Positions 26,512-36,161 of a stretch of DNA of 37,778 bases are shown here, one piece after another. How positions within the stretch are numbered: the first letter of the stretch is position 1; each line of letters opens with the position of its first letter. The position numbers and the translations under genes are program-made. A model generated the notes under the pieces. The model did no database searches, was not told where the DNA came from, and was given only the letters and a program-made list of their open reading frames with translations. Origin of the DNA: Candidatus Omnitrophota bacterium. Its GTDB lineage: Bacteria > Omnitrophota > Gorgyraeia > Zapsychrales > JANLHA01. The stretch is from positions 1 through 37,778 of the forward strand of contig JADLGJ010000101.1 of the NCBI GenBank assembly GCA_020849375.1, written 5' to 3'.

Positions 26512-27369
26512 ATGCAAAACGTCATCGAAAAAGCCGGCGTCCTTGTTGAAGCGATCCCGTACATTCACGCGTTCCGCCGAAAAGTGTTCGTCATCAAATA
26601 CGGCGGCAGCATCCTTGACGATGCCAAGATCCGAAAGAATGTCCTCGAAGATATTGTGTTCTTAAGCTACGTCGGTATCCGTGCGATCATCGTCCACGGC
26701 GGTGGGCCGCATATCAGTAAGCGCGTCAAGGAACTTGGCGGGGAAGCGATCTTTCATGACGGGATCCGTGTTACAGATTCAAAAACCCTACAAATCGTCA
26801 GCGAAGAACTGGGTAAACTCAACCAACAGATCGTTGACGAGATCAAAAGTCTCAAGGGCGATGTGACCGGACTCAAAGGCCACGAGAACATTATTTACGT
26901 CGAAAAAAAGAAATCGTCGCGCGATCTTGGGTTTGTCGGCACCATCACCAATGTTGAAAAAGAAGCGATCGAAAAGCATTTACGCGAAGGGCATATCACG
27001 GTTGTTTCGCCGATGGGGATCAGCACGGAGCAACAGGCGCACAACGTCAATGCCGACGAAGTCGCCGGAGCGATCGCCGCTTCACTGCAGGCGGAAAAGA
27101 TCGTTCTTTTAACGGATGTTCCCGGTGTCCTGGCTGACCCGAACGACCGTGAATCATTAATTTCCAGCTTAACCGTCAAACAAACGGAAGAACTCATCAC
27201 CAAAGGCGTTATTGCCGGCGGGATGATCCCGAAAGTCCGGTCATGCACCGGCGTTTTGACGGGCGGCGTTAAAAAGGCCCACATTATCGACGCGCGATTA
27301 CGTCACGCGTTATTACTTGAGATCTTTACCGATAAAGGTATCGGAACACAAATTCTGGCGGATGAATAA
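26512..27369 (+). CDS. argB: acetylglutamate kinase
   Basis: VFVIKYGGSILDD, IIVHGGGPHIS, NVNADEVAGAIAASLQAEKIVLLTDVPGVL, GGMIPKVRSC. Confidence 0.97.
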   Translation: MQNVIEKAGVLVEAIPYIHAFRRKVFVIKYGGSILDDAKIRKNVLEDIVFLSYVGIRAIIVHGGGPHISKRVKELGGEAIFHDGIRVTDSKTLQIVSEELGKLNQQIVDEIKSLKGDVTGLKGHENIIYVEKKKSSRDLGFVGTITNVEKEAIEKHLREGHITVVSPMGISTEQQAHNVNADEVAGAIAASLQAEKIVLLTDVPGVLADPNDRESLISSLTVKQTEELITKGVIAGGMIPKVRSCTGVLTGGVKKAHIIDARLRHALLLEIFTDKGIGTQILADE

Positions 27370-27377
27370 TTGATCTA

Positions 27378-27467
27378 GCCGGGAAGTTATTGGGTCCCGA
27401 GCGAGTTTGGCGAGCCCTCATTGAGGGCGAGACACTGTTTGAGCGCGGGATCCAATAACTTCCCGGC
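27378..27467. repeat. 90-nt nested palindromic element between argB and argD
   Basis: Outer 22-nt arms GCCGGGAAGTTATTGGGTCCCG/CGGGATCCAATAACTTCCCGGC (one G-U), inner hairpin GCCCTC-ATT-GAGGGC. Confidence 0.9.
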
Positions 27468-27479
27468 AGAGATAAAACC

Positions 27480-28667
27480 ATGAAAAAACAAGACGTTTTC
27501 GACAATTACGACAAATATATCCTCGGGACATACACCCGAGTGCCTTACATTTTTATCAAAGGCAAAGGCTCTATTCTGACCGACATCGATGGCAAAACCT
27601 ATCTCGATTTCTTTCCCGGCTGGGGCGTCAATAATGTCGGCCACTGTCATCCCAAGGTCATGTCCGGCGTGCGCGACCAGATCGGCAAGCTCATGTTTGT
27701 CGCGAACAACCTCCATCATTTGCACCAAGCCAAGCTGTCGAAAGAGATCATCAGCCATGCATTTCCCGGCAAAGTTTTCTTTTGCAACAGCGGAGCCGAA
27801 GCGACTGAAGGCGCGATAAAGTTCGCCCATGCTTATGGTAAAGGAGATCGTTTTGAAATTATTACAATGCTCAATTCGTTTCACGGTCGAACCATGGGAG
27901 CCATCAGCGCGACAGGCCAGACCAAATATCAAGAAGGTTTCGCGCCGCTCGTCCCGGGTTTCAAACACGTTCCTTTCAATGATCTCGATGCTTTAAAGAA
28001 AACGATCACTGATAAAACCATTGCTATTATGCTTGAGCCAGTACAAGGCGAGGGTGGAATTAATATCGCTTCCAAAGAATATATCCAGGCGATCCGTAAA
28101 ATTTGCGACGAGAAAGATATTTTACTCATCTTTGACGAAGTACAAACCGGAATGGGCCGCACCGGAGAAATGTTCGCGTTCAAGCATTACGGAGTGACGC
28201 CGGACCTGATGACGCTCGCAAAATCATTGGGCGGCGGCTTACCGATAGGCGCGCTCGTCGTGAAAGATAAGTTGACCGGCGTTTTAAAACCCGGCATGCA
28301 CGCGTCAACATTCGGCGGCGGGCCGGTTATTTGTAAAGCAAGCCTCGGGGTTTTCAAGGCGATCAAAAGCGAAAATATGCTCAAAAATGCCAAGGTGATG
28401 GGGGCATATTTAGTCGAGAAACTCCTAGAACTCAAACAAAAATTTAATTGCATTCTCGAAATTCGTGGTCTAGGATTGATGATCGGTGTTGAGCTTTCTC
28501 TCGAGGGAAAAACACTCGTAGAAGAATGCATGAAAAACGGTTTGATCATTAACTGTACTCAAGGAAAAGTCCTGCGCATCATGCCGGCTTTGAACGTGAA
28601 TAAAAAACAGATCGATAAAGCCATTCGCATACTGGACAAAGCTTTCGAAGCAACTATTTCTAAATAA
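27480..28667 (+). CDS. argD: acetylornithine aminotransferase
   Basis: DFFPGWGVNNVGHCHPKV, FFCNSGAEATEGAIKFA, LLIFDEVQTGMGRTGEMFAF, TLAKSLGGGLPIGA. Confidence 0.95.
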   Translation: MKKQDVFDNYDKYILGTYTRVPYIFIKGKGSILTDIDGKTYLDFFPGWGVNNVGHCHPKVMSGVRDQIGKLMFVANNLHHLHQAKLSKEIISHAFPGKVFFCNSGAEATEGAIKFAHAYGKGDRFEIITMLNSFHGRTMGAISATGQTKYQEGFAPLVPGFKHVPFNDLDALKKTITDKTIAIMLEPVQGEGGINIASKEYIQAIRKICDEKDILLIFDEVQTGMGRTGEMFAFKHYGVTPDLMTLAKSLGGGLPIGALVVKDKLTGVLKPGMHASTFGGGPVICKASLGVFKAIKSENMLKNAKVMGAYLVEKLLELKQKFNCILEIRGLGLMIGVELSLEGKTLVEECMKNGLIINCTQGKVLRIMPALNVNKKQIDKAIRILDKAFEATISK

Positions 28668-29594
28668 ATGAAACGCGACTTTATAAGCCTCAAAAGTTAT
28701 ACCAATGCGGAGCTTGCCAAGCTCCTTGACGATGCGTCACGCCTTAAAAAAGCAAAAAACCGCATCACCAATGATTTGAAAGGCAAAACGATCGGCCTGA
28801 TCTTTCAGAAGCCGTCGAACCGTACCCGCGTCTCCTTTGAAGTCGGTATTCACCAACTCGGTGGCAACTGCATCTATCTCGGTCCGGAAGAAATTAACCT
28901 CGGAAAACGAGAAACGACATCCGACGTTGCGCACACCCTTTCACGGTACTTGGACGGTATTGTCGCCCGCACATTTTCACATCAAGACGTTGTTGAGTTA
29001 GCCAAATTCTCTACCGTTCCGGTCATTAATGGTTTGACCGATCTTTCGCATCCGTGCCAGGCGATGGCCGATATGCTCACCATCAAGGAACATTTTGGCA
29101 AGCTCAAAGGCATCAAGATGGCCTACGTCGGCGACGGCAACAATGTTTGCCATTCCTTAATGATCATTTGTGCCAAGCTCGGCGTGCATTTGACGGTCGC
29201 GCATCCAAAAGGGTTCGCGCCGCTCGATAAAGTGTGCGATGCCGCAAGCGAAATGGCGGTTGATACGAAAGCAAAGATCACGGTGACCACTGACCCGAAG
29301 GAAGCGGTCAAAGGTGCCCAAGTCATTTACGCCGACACCTGGGTGAGCATGGGGCAGGAAGAGGAAGCCAAAAAACGCTTGAAAATTTTTGAGAATTATC
29401 AGATCAATAGCAAGATCACTGCGAGCGCCGATAAAAAATATATTTTCATGCACTGCTTGCCCGCGCACCGCGGACAGGAAGTGACCGAAGACATCATTGA
29501 CGGCCCGCATTCGGTCATCTTCGACCAGGCGGAAAACCGCTTACACGTTCAGAAAGCCGTTTTACTGCGTTTATTAGGAAAGGGAAAGAAATGA
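28668..29594 (+). CDS. argF: ornithine carbamoyltransferase
   Basis: FQKPSNRTRVSFEVG, LTDLSHPCQAMADMLTI, HCLPAHRGQEVTEDIIDG. Confidence 0.95.
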   Translation: MKRDFISLKSYTNAELAKLLDDASRLKKAKNRITNDLKGKTIGLIFQKPSNRTRVSFEVGIHQLGGNCIYLGPEEINLGKRETTSDVAHTLSRYLDGIVARTFSHQDVVELAKFSTVPVINGLTDLSHPCQAMADMLTIKEHFGKLKGIKMAYVGDGNNVCHSLMIICAKLGVHLTVAHPKGFAPLDKVCDAASEMAVDTKAKITVTTDPKEAVKGAQVIYADTWVSMGQEEEAKKRLKIFENYQINSKITASADKKYIFMHCLPAHRGQEVTEDIIDGPHSVIFDQAENRLHVQKAVLLRLLGKGKK

Positions 29595-30757
29595 AAAAAG
29601 TTGTTTTAGCATATTCGGGCGGGTTAGACACGTCCTGTGCGATCAAATGGTTACAAGGTAAAGGTTATGATGTCGTTGCGATGATCGCTGACGTCGGGCA
29701 GGGAGAAGATTTTGATGTGATCAAAGAACGTGCCTTAAAGACGGGCGCCAGCAAGGTCCACGTTTTGAATTTGCAAAAAGAATTTGTCAGCGATTATGTT
29801 TTTCCGGCCATTCGTGCGAATGCGCTGTATGAAAATAAATATTTGTTAGCCACAGCGCTTTCCCGTCCGTTGATCGCCAAGCATCAAGTGGAGATCGCGC
29901 ACAAGGAAAAAGCCACTGCGGTCGCTCATGGATGTACCGGGAAAGGGAATGATCAAGTCCGTTTTGAGACCACGATCCGCTTATTGGATCCGTCTTTGGA
30001 ACATATCGCGCCGGTGCGTGTCTGGGAATTCAAGACCCGCGACGAAGAAATTGATTACGCAAAAAAGCACAAGATCCCGGTCAGCGTCACCAAGAAAAGC
30101 CCGTACTCGATCGACATCAACCTTTACGGACGCAGCATCGAATGCGGGGTTTTAGAAGACCCGTGGGCCGAACCGCCGGAAGAGATTTATCATTTTACCG
30201 TCAGTCCGGAAAATGCTCCGGCGAAAGCGACCTATATTGAAGTCGATTTCAAAGACGGGACTCCGGTTTCGATTGACGGAAAAGTTTATGAACCGCTCGA
30301 GTTGATCAAGAAACTCAACGAGCTCGGCGGCAAAAATGGGGTCGGACGTGTTGACGCCATCGAGAACCGCTTGGTCGGAATCAAATCCCGCGAAATTTAT
30401 GAAAATCCGGCTGGCCTGATTTTGTATCTCCGCCACCTTGAGCTGGAATCGCTCGTTTTGGATCGCGAAACCGCTCACTATAAGCAATTAATCTCGCCGA
30501 AATACGCGCAACTGATCTACAACGGTTTATGGGAAACGCCGTTAAAGAAGCAGCTCGACGCATATGTCAATGAAACGCAGAAAAATGTGACGGGGACAGT
30601 TCGCTTAAAGCTTTACAAAGGAAATTGCATTGTTGTTGGACGCAAATCGAAATTCTCCCGCTATAAGTTGAAATTAGCGACGTATGGTTCAGAAGACGTC
30701 TACGATCAAAAAATGGCAGAAGGCTTCCTGAAACTCTGGGCAATGCCTTACGCCTAG
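29591..30757 (+). CDS. argG: argininosuccinate synthase
   Basis: VVLAYSGGLDTSCAIKWL, AHGCTGKGNDQVRFE, LYGRSIECGVLEDPW. Confidence 0.98.
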   Translation: MKKVVLAYSGGLDTSCAIKWLQGKGYDVVAMIADVGQGEDFDVIKERALKTGASKVHVLNLQKEFVSDYVFPAIRANALYENKYLLATALSRPLIAKHQVEIAHKEKATAVAHGCTGKGNDQVRFETTIRLLDPSLEHIAPVRVWEFKTRDEEIDYAKKHKIPVSVTKKSPYSIDINLYGRSIECGVLEDPWAEPPEEIYHFTVSPENAPAKATYIEVDFKDGTPVSIDGKVYEPLELIKKLNELGGKNGVGRVDAIENRLVGIKSREIYENPAGLILYLRHLELESLVLDRETAHYKQLISPKYAQLIYNGLWETPLKKQLDAYVNETQKNVTGTVRLKLYKGNCIVVGRKSKFSRYKLKLATYGSEDVYDQKMAEGFLKLWAMPYA

Positions 30758-30769
30758 TTTTTACTTAAA

Positions 30770-30855
30770 GCGTAAATTCGAGTAACCTTAGGCCAAGAAT
30801 TTACGCAATCCAGATGAAAACAAGCAGTCCTAACGAGGCTCCGCCGAGGTAGGAC
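30770..30855. repeat. tandem palindromes between argG and argH
   Basis: GCGTAAATTC/GAATTTACGC (30770-30806) and GTCCTA-ACGA-GGC-TCC-GCC-GAGG-TAGGAC (30827-30855). Confidence 0.8.
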
Positions 30856-30866
30856 GCGAGGTCACA

Positions 30867-32237
30867 ATGGCAAAAAAACTCTGGGGTGGACGATTCAGCA
30901 AAGGAACTCATAAACTCGTTGAAGAGTTTACGAATTCGATCCACTTTGACCAAAAGTTGGCCAAATATGATGTCATTGGTTCTCTCGCCCACATCGATGT
31001 TTTAAAAAAAGCACGCCTGCTCAATAGCTCTGAACATTCAAAGATCAAAAGCGCCTTAAATTCTATCCTCAAAACAATCGAGAACGGTACTTTCAAAATT
31101 GATCCAGCATTTGAAGATATCCATTCCTATATTCAGCAACTCGTCGAAACCAAGGCAGGGAAGGCCGGATTAAAACTTCACACTTGCCGTTCTCGCAATG
31201 ACCAAGTCGCCTTCGACGTCAAAGCCTATACGATCGACAATCTTTTCATCACCCAAAAACTCGTGGATGATCTGACGATCGCGCTTAGTAAGCTGGCTTC
31301 CAAGAATAAAAACATTGTTCTTCCGGGCTTTACTCATTTACAGCACGCGATCCCGGTCGGCCTTGCGCAATACCTCGGCGCGTACGTCGAAATGCTCAAC
31401 CGTGACCATGTCCGACTTTATAATGCCGCTAAGAATATCCGTTTGACCCTGGGCGCCGGTGCTTTGGCGGGGACATTCATTCCGTCGGCCAATTACAATT
31501 TAAAGAAATATAAAGTCCAATTACACAGTATTGAGTCGACCAAGAATTCTTTAGATGCTGTCAGTGACCGCGATTTCGTCATTGAAAGCTTAAATGCACT
31601 AGCAACGACTGCGATGCATATTTCGCGCTTGGCCGAGGATATGATCCTCTGGACAAGTAAAGAATTCGATTTCATTGACATTGATGACGCATTTTGTACC
31701 GGCAGTTCGCTCATGCCGCAAAAGAAAAATCCCGACGTCCTCGAACTCGTCCGCGGCTATACTGGCCGAATTTACGGAAATTTAGTCAATGTTCTTACAA
31801 TGATGAAAGGCCTGCCGCTGGCTTACAATCGAGACATGCAACTGGACAAAGAACCTTTGTTCGATTCGTTTGAAATCATACAAAAAGAACTTGCGGTTTT
31901 GACCGAACTCTTTAAGAATGTCTCCTTCAAAAAAGCTAATATCGATGCGCAACTCGCCGACGAATCGCTTTACGCGACCGACTTGTCCGATCATCTCGTC
32001 CAGAACGGCGTCGCCTTCAAAGATGCACATAAGATCATCGGCCATTTGATCCAGCACAAATTAAAGAACAATGTCGAAATTAAATCAATGAGCGACACGG
32101 AATTAAAGAAATTCCATCCCAAGCTTACTGCAAAAGCAGTTAAGCTCATCATTGATCCGAAGCATTCCGTCCAATCAAAAAATCTGTTAAAAAATAAGGT
32201 TTGCGAACATGCACGATTTCAAATTCAAAAAGAATGA
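30867..32237 (+). CDS. argH: argininosuccinate lyase
   Basis: KLWGGRFSKGTHKLVEEFTNSI, CRSRNDQVAFD, GSSLMPQKKNPDVLELVRG. Confidence 0.98.
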   Translation: MAKKLWGGRFSKGTHKLVEEFTNSIHFDQKLAKYDVIGSLAHIDVLKKARLLNSSEHSKIKSALNSILKTIENGTFKIDPAFEDIHSYIQQLVETKAGKAGLKLHTCRSRNDQVAFDVKAYTIDNLFITQKLVDDLTIALSKLASKNKNIVLPGFTHLQHAIPVGLAQYLGAYVEMLNRDHVRLYNAAKNIRLTLGAGALAGTFIPSANYNLKKYKVQLHSIESTKNSLDAVSDRDFVIESLNALATTAMHISRLAEDMILWTSKEFDFIDIDDAFCTGSSLMPQKKNPDVLELVRGYTGRIYGNLVNVLTMMKGLPLAYNRDMQLDKEPLFDSFEIIQKELAVLTELFKNVSFKKANIDAQLADESLYATDLSDHLVQNGVAFKDAHKIIGHLIQHKLKNNVEIKSMSDTELKKFHPKLTAKAVKLIIDPKHSVQSKNLLKNKVCEHARFQIQKE

Positions 32238-33465
32238 ATTGTATTGCGAAGATGTTAAGGTCGCGGATGTGGCCAAAGCGGTAGGAACGCCGTTTTATCT
32301 TTACAGCCACAACACACTCGTCGATCATTTGACTAAGATCCAAAAAGCTTTTGCAGCCGTTAACCCTACCGTTTGCTTCGCGATGAAATCGAATGGCAAC
32401 TTGGGCGTCTTAAAAACGCTCGCCAATTACGGCGCGGGTTTTGACATCGTTTCGATGGGCGAACTCAAAAAAGCGATGAAGATCGGTGCTGATCCTAAAA
32501 AGATCGTTTTCGCATCTGTCGGAAAAACCGAAGAGGAGATCGCGATCGCGATCAAGACCGGGATCCTTTTCTTTAACGTTGAATCCGTCCCAGAATTAGA
32601 AGAGATCAACCGCATCGCCAAAAAGATGGGGAAGGTGGCACCCGTTGCTTTGCGCATCAACCCCGATGTCGCCGCGGCGACCCATAATCACATTACGACG
32701 GGGACACTGAAAAACAAGTTCGGAATTGACCTTGCCTCAACCAAAAAATTGCTCAAAGAGCAGAAAAAGTTTAAAAATATCAAGATTTCCGGCCTGCATA
32801 TTCATATTGGTTCACAGATCGTAACCAGTGCGCCGTTCATTGCCGCGATCAAAAAAGTCATCGAATTCTTAGAAAGCTTGCGCAGCGAGGGAATTCATAT
32901 AGGATATTTGGACATCGGCGGCGGGATGGGGATTATTTATAAAGACGAAAATCCGCAAACCGCACAGAATTATGCCAACGCGATATTGCCGTATTTACTC
33001 AAGACTGGTTTAAAAATTGTCATGGAACCGGGCCGCTTTATCGTGGGGAATGCCGGTATTTTCGTCACCAAGGTTTTGTATTTAAAAGACAATGGTTTTA
33101 AGAAATTCTTGATCGTTGATGGCGGGATGAACGACTTGATCCGCCCGTCGCTATACGGCGCATATCACGAGATCGTTCCGGTCAAAACGACAACCGCCAA
33201 AACGGTTAAAGCCGATGTGGTTGGCCCGATCTGTGAAAGCGGCGATTTCTTAGGCAAAGAACGCGATCTACCCGCGCTCAAGAAAGGTGAACTATTGGCC
33301 GTCATGAGCGCCGGAGCTTACGGTTACGTCATGTCGAGCAATTACAATGTCCGCTGCCGCGTTCCCGAAGTTCTCGTTAAAGGCAAAGAATTTGCCGTGA
33401 CGAAAAAACGCGAAACATATTATGACCTGCTCAAAGGGGAAACGGTTCCAGGTTTCTTAAAATAA
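32209..33465 (+). CDS. lysA: diaminopimelate decarboxylase
   Basis: GTPFYLYSHNTLVDHL, CFAMKSNGNLGVLKTLANYGAGFDIVSMGEL, HIHIGSQI, EPGRFIVGNAG, CESGDFLGKERDLP. Confidence 0.97.
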   Translation: MHDFKFKKNELYCEDVKVADVAKAVGTPFYLYSHNTLVDHLTKIQKAFAAVNPTVCFAMKSNGNLGVLKTLANYGAGFDIVSMGELKKAMKIGADPKKIVFASVGKTEEEIAIAIKTGILFFNVESVPELEEINRIAKKMGKVAPVALRINPDVAAATHNHITTGTLKNKFGIDLASTKKLLKEQKKFKNIKISGLHIHIGSQIVTSAPFIAAIKKVIEFLESLRSEGIHIGYLDIGGGMGIIYKDENPQTAQNYANAILPYLLKTGLKIVMEPGRFIVGNAGIFVTKVLYLKDNGFKKFLIVDGGMNDLIRPSLYGAYHEIVPVKTTTAKTVKADVVGPICESGDFLGKERDLPALKKGELLAVMSAGAYGYVMSSNYNVRCRVPEVLVKGKEFAVTKKRETYYDLLKGETVPGFLK

Positions 33466-33466
33466 A

Positions 33467-34297
33467 ATGAAGAAGAATATCAAATTCACAAAATTGGTCG
33501 GCGCAGGAAATGATTTTATTGTCATCGAAGCTAATAAAGCTCTCGATTACAAAAAACTGGCGCTCAAGGCCTGCCATCGCTCCGACGGCATCGGTGCGGA
33601 CGGGATCCTTGTCTTGGATAAAAGCAAAACCAGCGATTACCGCATGCGCATTATCAACGCCGACGGTTCAGAAGCGGAAATGTGCGGTAATGGCGCGCGC
33701 TGTATCGCAACCTATATTGTGAACCGCAAAAAACCTTCAAAGAAATTATTTTCCATCGAAACGCTGGCCGGAGAAATTCTCGGCGAAGCCAAAGGGGAGA
33801 TCGCACGCGTCCGTTTGAGCGAACCCAATGATTACCGCCCTGGCATTCCTTTGACTTTAAACGGGAAAGACATTCATGTTCACTATATTGATACCGGCGT
33901 GCCGCACACGATCGTTTATGTTAACGGTTTGGCCGGCATTGATGTTAACAAGATCGGCCCGACGATCCGTTACCACAAAGCTTTCGCGCCGCGCGGGACC
34001 AACGTCAACTTCGTCGAACAGAATAGTAAAGATCTAGTCGCTGTCCGCACCTACGAACGCGGGGTGGAAGCCGAGACACGCGCCTGCGGGACAGGAAGCG
34101 TCGCCGCCGCGATCGTTTCTTATTTGCAAGCCAACCCGGGAACGTTACAGCGCGACCAGAAAAAAGCGGTCATGAATGTTTTGACACAAAGCGGGGAAAC
34201 GCTCGAAGTGACGTTCGATATTACCGCGCAAAAAATTACGAATGTTTGGTTAAAAGGCAGTGCCAAATTCATCGCTGAGGGTAATTATTATTTTTAA
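33467..34297 (+). CDS. dapF: diaminopimelate epimerase
   Basis: FTKLVGAGNDFIVIE, NADGSEAEMCGNGARCIATYI, GVEAETRACGTGSVAAAIV. Confidence 0.97.
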   Translation: MKKNIKFTKLVGAGNDFIVIEANKALDYKKLALKACHRSDGIGADGILVLDKSKTSDYRMRIINADGSEAEMCGNGARCIATYIVNRKKPSKKLFSIETLAGEILGEAKGEIARVRLSEPNDYRPGIPLTLNGKDIHVHYIDTGVPHTIVYVNGLAGIDVNKIGPTIRYHKAFAPRGTNVNFVEQNSKDLVAVRTYERGVEAETRACGTGSVAAAIVSYLQANPGTLQRDQKKAVMNVLTQSGETLEVTFDITAQKITNVWLKGSAKFIAEGNYYF

Positions 34298-34299
34298 CT

Positions 34300-34368
34300 A
34301 TCCTGACTCCTTGCAGGAGTTCAGGATTAAAATTTGAGCAATGAAGCAAGAATAGGCTCAAATTTTAA
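34300..34368. repeat. tandem hairpins between dapF and dapA
   Basis: ATCCTGACTCC/GGAGTTCAGGAT (34300-34327) and perfect 13-bp TTAAAATTTGAGC/GCTCAAATTTTAA (34327-34368), the last arm abutting the GGAGG Shine-Dalgarno. Confidence 0.85.
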
Positions 34369-34385
34369 GGAGGAAACGACAAAAA

Positions 34386-35264
34386 ATGTTCAAAGGCTCT
34401 ATCGTTGCGATCGCCACACCGTTTAAAAATGGAAAAGTTGATGAACCGACATTAAAGAAGCTCGTTGAGTTTCAGATCAAGAGTGGCACCAACGGTATTG
34501 TTCCTTGTGGGACAACGGGCGAATCCCCGACGTTAAATAACGCAGAGCATGCACATGTCATTGACGTTTGTATCCAAACCGCCAAAGGCCGCGTTCCGAT
34601 CATCGCCGGAACGGGTTCCAATTCTACCGCCGAAGCTGTTGCCTTGACCGAACACGCCAAAAAAATGGGCGCTGACGGTGTTTTGCAGGTCAGCCCTTAC
34701 TACAATAAGCCGACGCAAGAAGGCCTTTACCGCCACTTCAAGGCCGTTTCCGAGTGCTCTGATCTTCCGATCATCCTTTACAACATTGCCGGCCGCACCG
34801 CGGTCAACATCGAACCGGCAACTGTCGCCCGCTTGGCCCGCGATTGTAAGAATATTGTCGGGGTCAAAGAAGCTTCCGGTTCGCTCGACCAAATGCAAAC
34901 GACCAGAATGCTCTGCCCAAAAGATTTCATCCTTCTATCCGGCGATGACGCGCTTCTGCTTCCGATCATGGCGATCGGCGGAAGCGGCGTTATTTCGGTG
35001 GCCGCGAACATCGTTCCGAAAGATATTCTCAAAATCATTTCCAGCTTCAATGCCGGGAAACTCGACGAAGCGCAAAAGGCCCACTACAAACTGTTGCCTT
35101 TACTCAAGGCCCTGTTCATCGAAACGAATCCGATCCCAGTCAAAGCCGCGATGGCCCTGATGGGCTTATGCTCACCGGAGATCCGTTTGCCGTTGTGCGA
35201 AATGTCCAAAGGCAATCACGAAGTTTTGAAAAAAGCATTGAACGATTACGGTTTAATAAAGTAA
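34386..35264 (+). CDS. dapA: 4-hydroxy-tetrahydrodipicolinate synthase
   Basis: GTNGIVPCGTTGESPTLNNAEH, VSPYYNKPTQEGLYRHFKAV, ILYNIAGRTAVNI, GVKEASGSLDQM. Confidence 0.97.
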   Translation: MFKGSIVAIATPFKNGKVDEPTLKKLVEFQIKSGTNGIVPCGTTGESPTLNNAEHAHVIDVCIQTAKGRVPIIAGTGSNSTAEAVALTEHAKKMGADGVLQVSPYYNKPTQEGLYRHFKAVSECSDLPIILYNIAGRTAVNIEPATVARLARDCKNIVGVKEASGSLDQMQTTRMLCPKDFILLSGDDALLLPIMAIGGSGVISVAANIVPKDILKIISSFNAGKLDEAQKAHYKLLPLLKALFIETNPIPVKAAMALMGLCSPEIRLPLCEMSKGNHEVLKKALNDYGLIK

Positions 35265-35297
35265 CATCTTTCGGGTAACACGAAGTGAAAGGAACAT

Positions 35298-36008
35298 ATG
35301 ATCCGTTTAGCCGTTAGTGGTTCTCTGGGACGAATGGGCCAGCGCATCACCGCCCTCGCGCTCGCCGACAAAAAATTCAAAGTCACAACCTTATTGGAAC
35401 GCCCGGGCACAACCGGCGCCGTAGAAGGCATCAAGATCAGCCCATCGAATGAATCGCTCAAAGGCTGTGACGCCTTGATCGAATTCACCACACCGGACGC
35501 GACCATCGCCAATCTCGCGGCCTGCGTCAAGCACAAGGTGGGTATGGTCATCGGCACGACCGGCTTGACCGACGCCCAAAAAAAAGAGATCAAAAAAGCT
35601 TCCACTAAGATCCCGATCGTTTTCTCATCCAACATGTCGGTCGGCGTGAATGTTTTTTTCAAGATCTCTGAAATGCTTTCTGAAAAAACGCCCGACACCT
35701 ACACGGTCAACATGACCGAAGCGCATCACATCCACAAGAAAGACGCGCCGTCTGGGACCGCTAAGACCATCGCGGAAGTCATTGAAGCGGCTTCCTCCAA
35801 AAAAGTGAAAAACATCAAATCGATCCGCGAAGGGGAGATCATCGGCGATCACAAGGTCATTTTCGAAAGCGCCGAAGACACTATTATCATTTTTCATCAC
35901 GCCAAAAGCCGCGACATTTTTGCCAAAGGCTCGCTCGTCGCCGCAAAATTTTTGAAGGGCAAGAAAAAAGGTTTATTTAACATGCAGGACGTTTTGAAAT
36001 TGAAATAA
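35298..36008 (+). CDS. dapB: 4-hydroxy-tetrahydrodipicolinate reductase
   Basis: LAVSGSLGRMGQRI, DALIEFTTPDATIANL, IGTTGLTDAQ, EAHHIHKKDAPSGTAKTIAE. Confidence 0.96.
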   Translation: MIRLAVSGSLGRMGQRITALALADKKFKVTTLLERPGTTGAVEGIKISPSNESLKGCDALIEFTTPDATIANLAACVKHKVGMVIGTTGLTDAQKKEIKKASTKIPIVFSSNMSVGVNVFFKISEMLSEKTPDTYTVNMTEAHHIHKKDAPSGTAKTIAEVIEAASSKKVKNIKSIREGEIIGDHKVIFESAEDTIIIFHHAKSRDIFAKGSLVAAKFLKGKKKGLFNMQDVLKLK

Positions 36009-36013
36009 ATATT

Positions 36014-36103
36014 GTTACGGGTCCTGTCGCTGCGGGACTCTACCGCCTCGCCAGCTAAAGTCTGGCTCGTCGGCAGAGAACTCCCCTCCGCGCCACCCGT
36101 ACC
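36014..36103. repeat. nested imperfect palindrome between dapB and dapL
   Basis: Outer TACGGGT/ACCCGTA, middle CTCTACCG/CGGCAGAG, inner GCCAG-CTAAAGT-CTGGC. Confidence 0.6.
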
Positions 36104-36161
36104 AAGCAACTCGTTTTCACATTAGGATAAACTACAACATATTTCACTTACAGAGGACACT

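Noticed and set aside
34298-34385. Lysine riboswitch upstream of dapA
   Set aside because: The gap is far shorter than the known lysine riboswitch aptamer and shows just two simple hairpins; the dapL gap also lacks a recognisable match.
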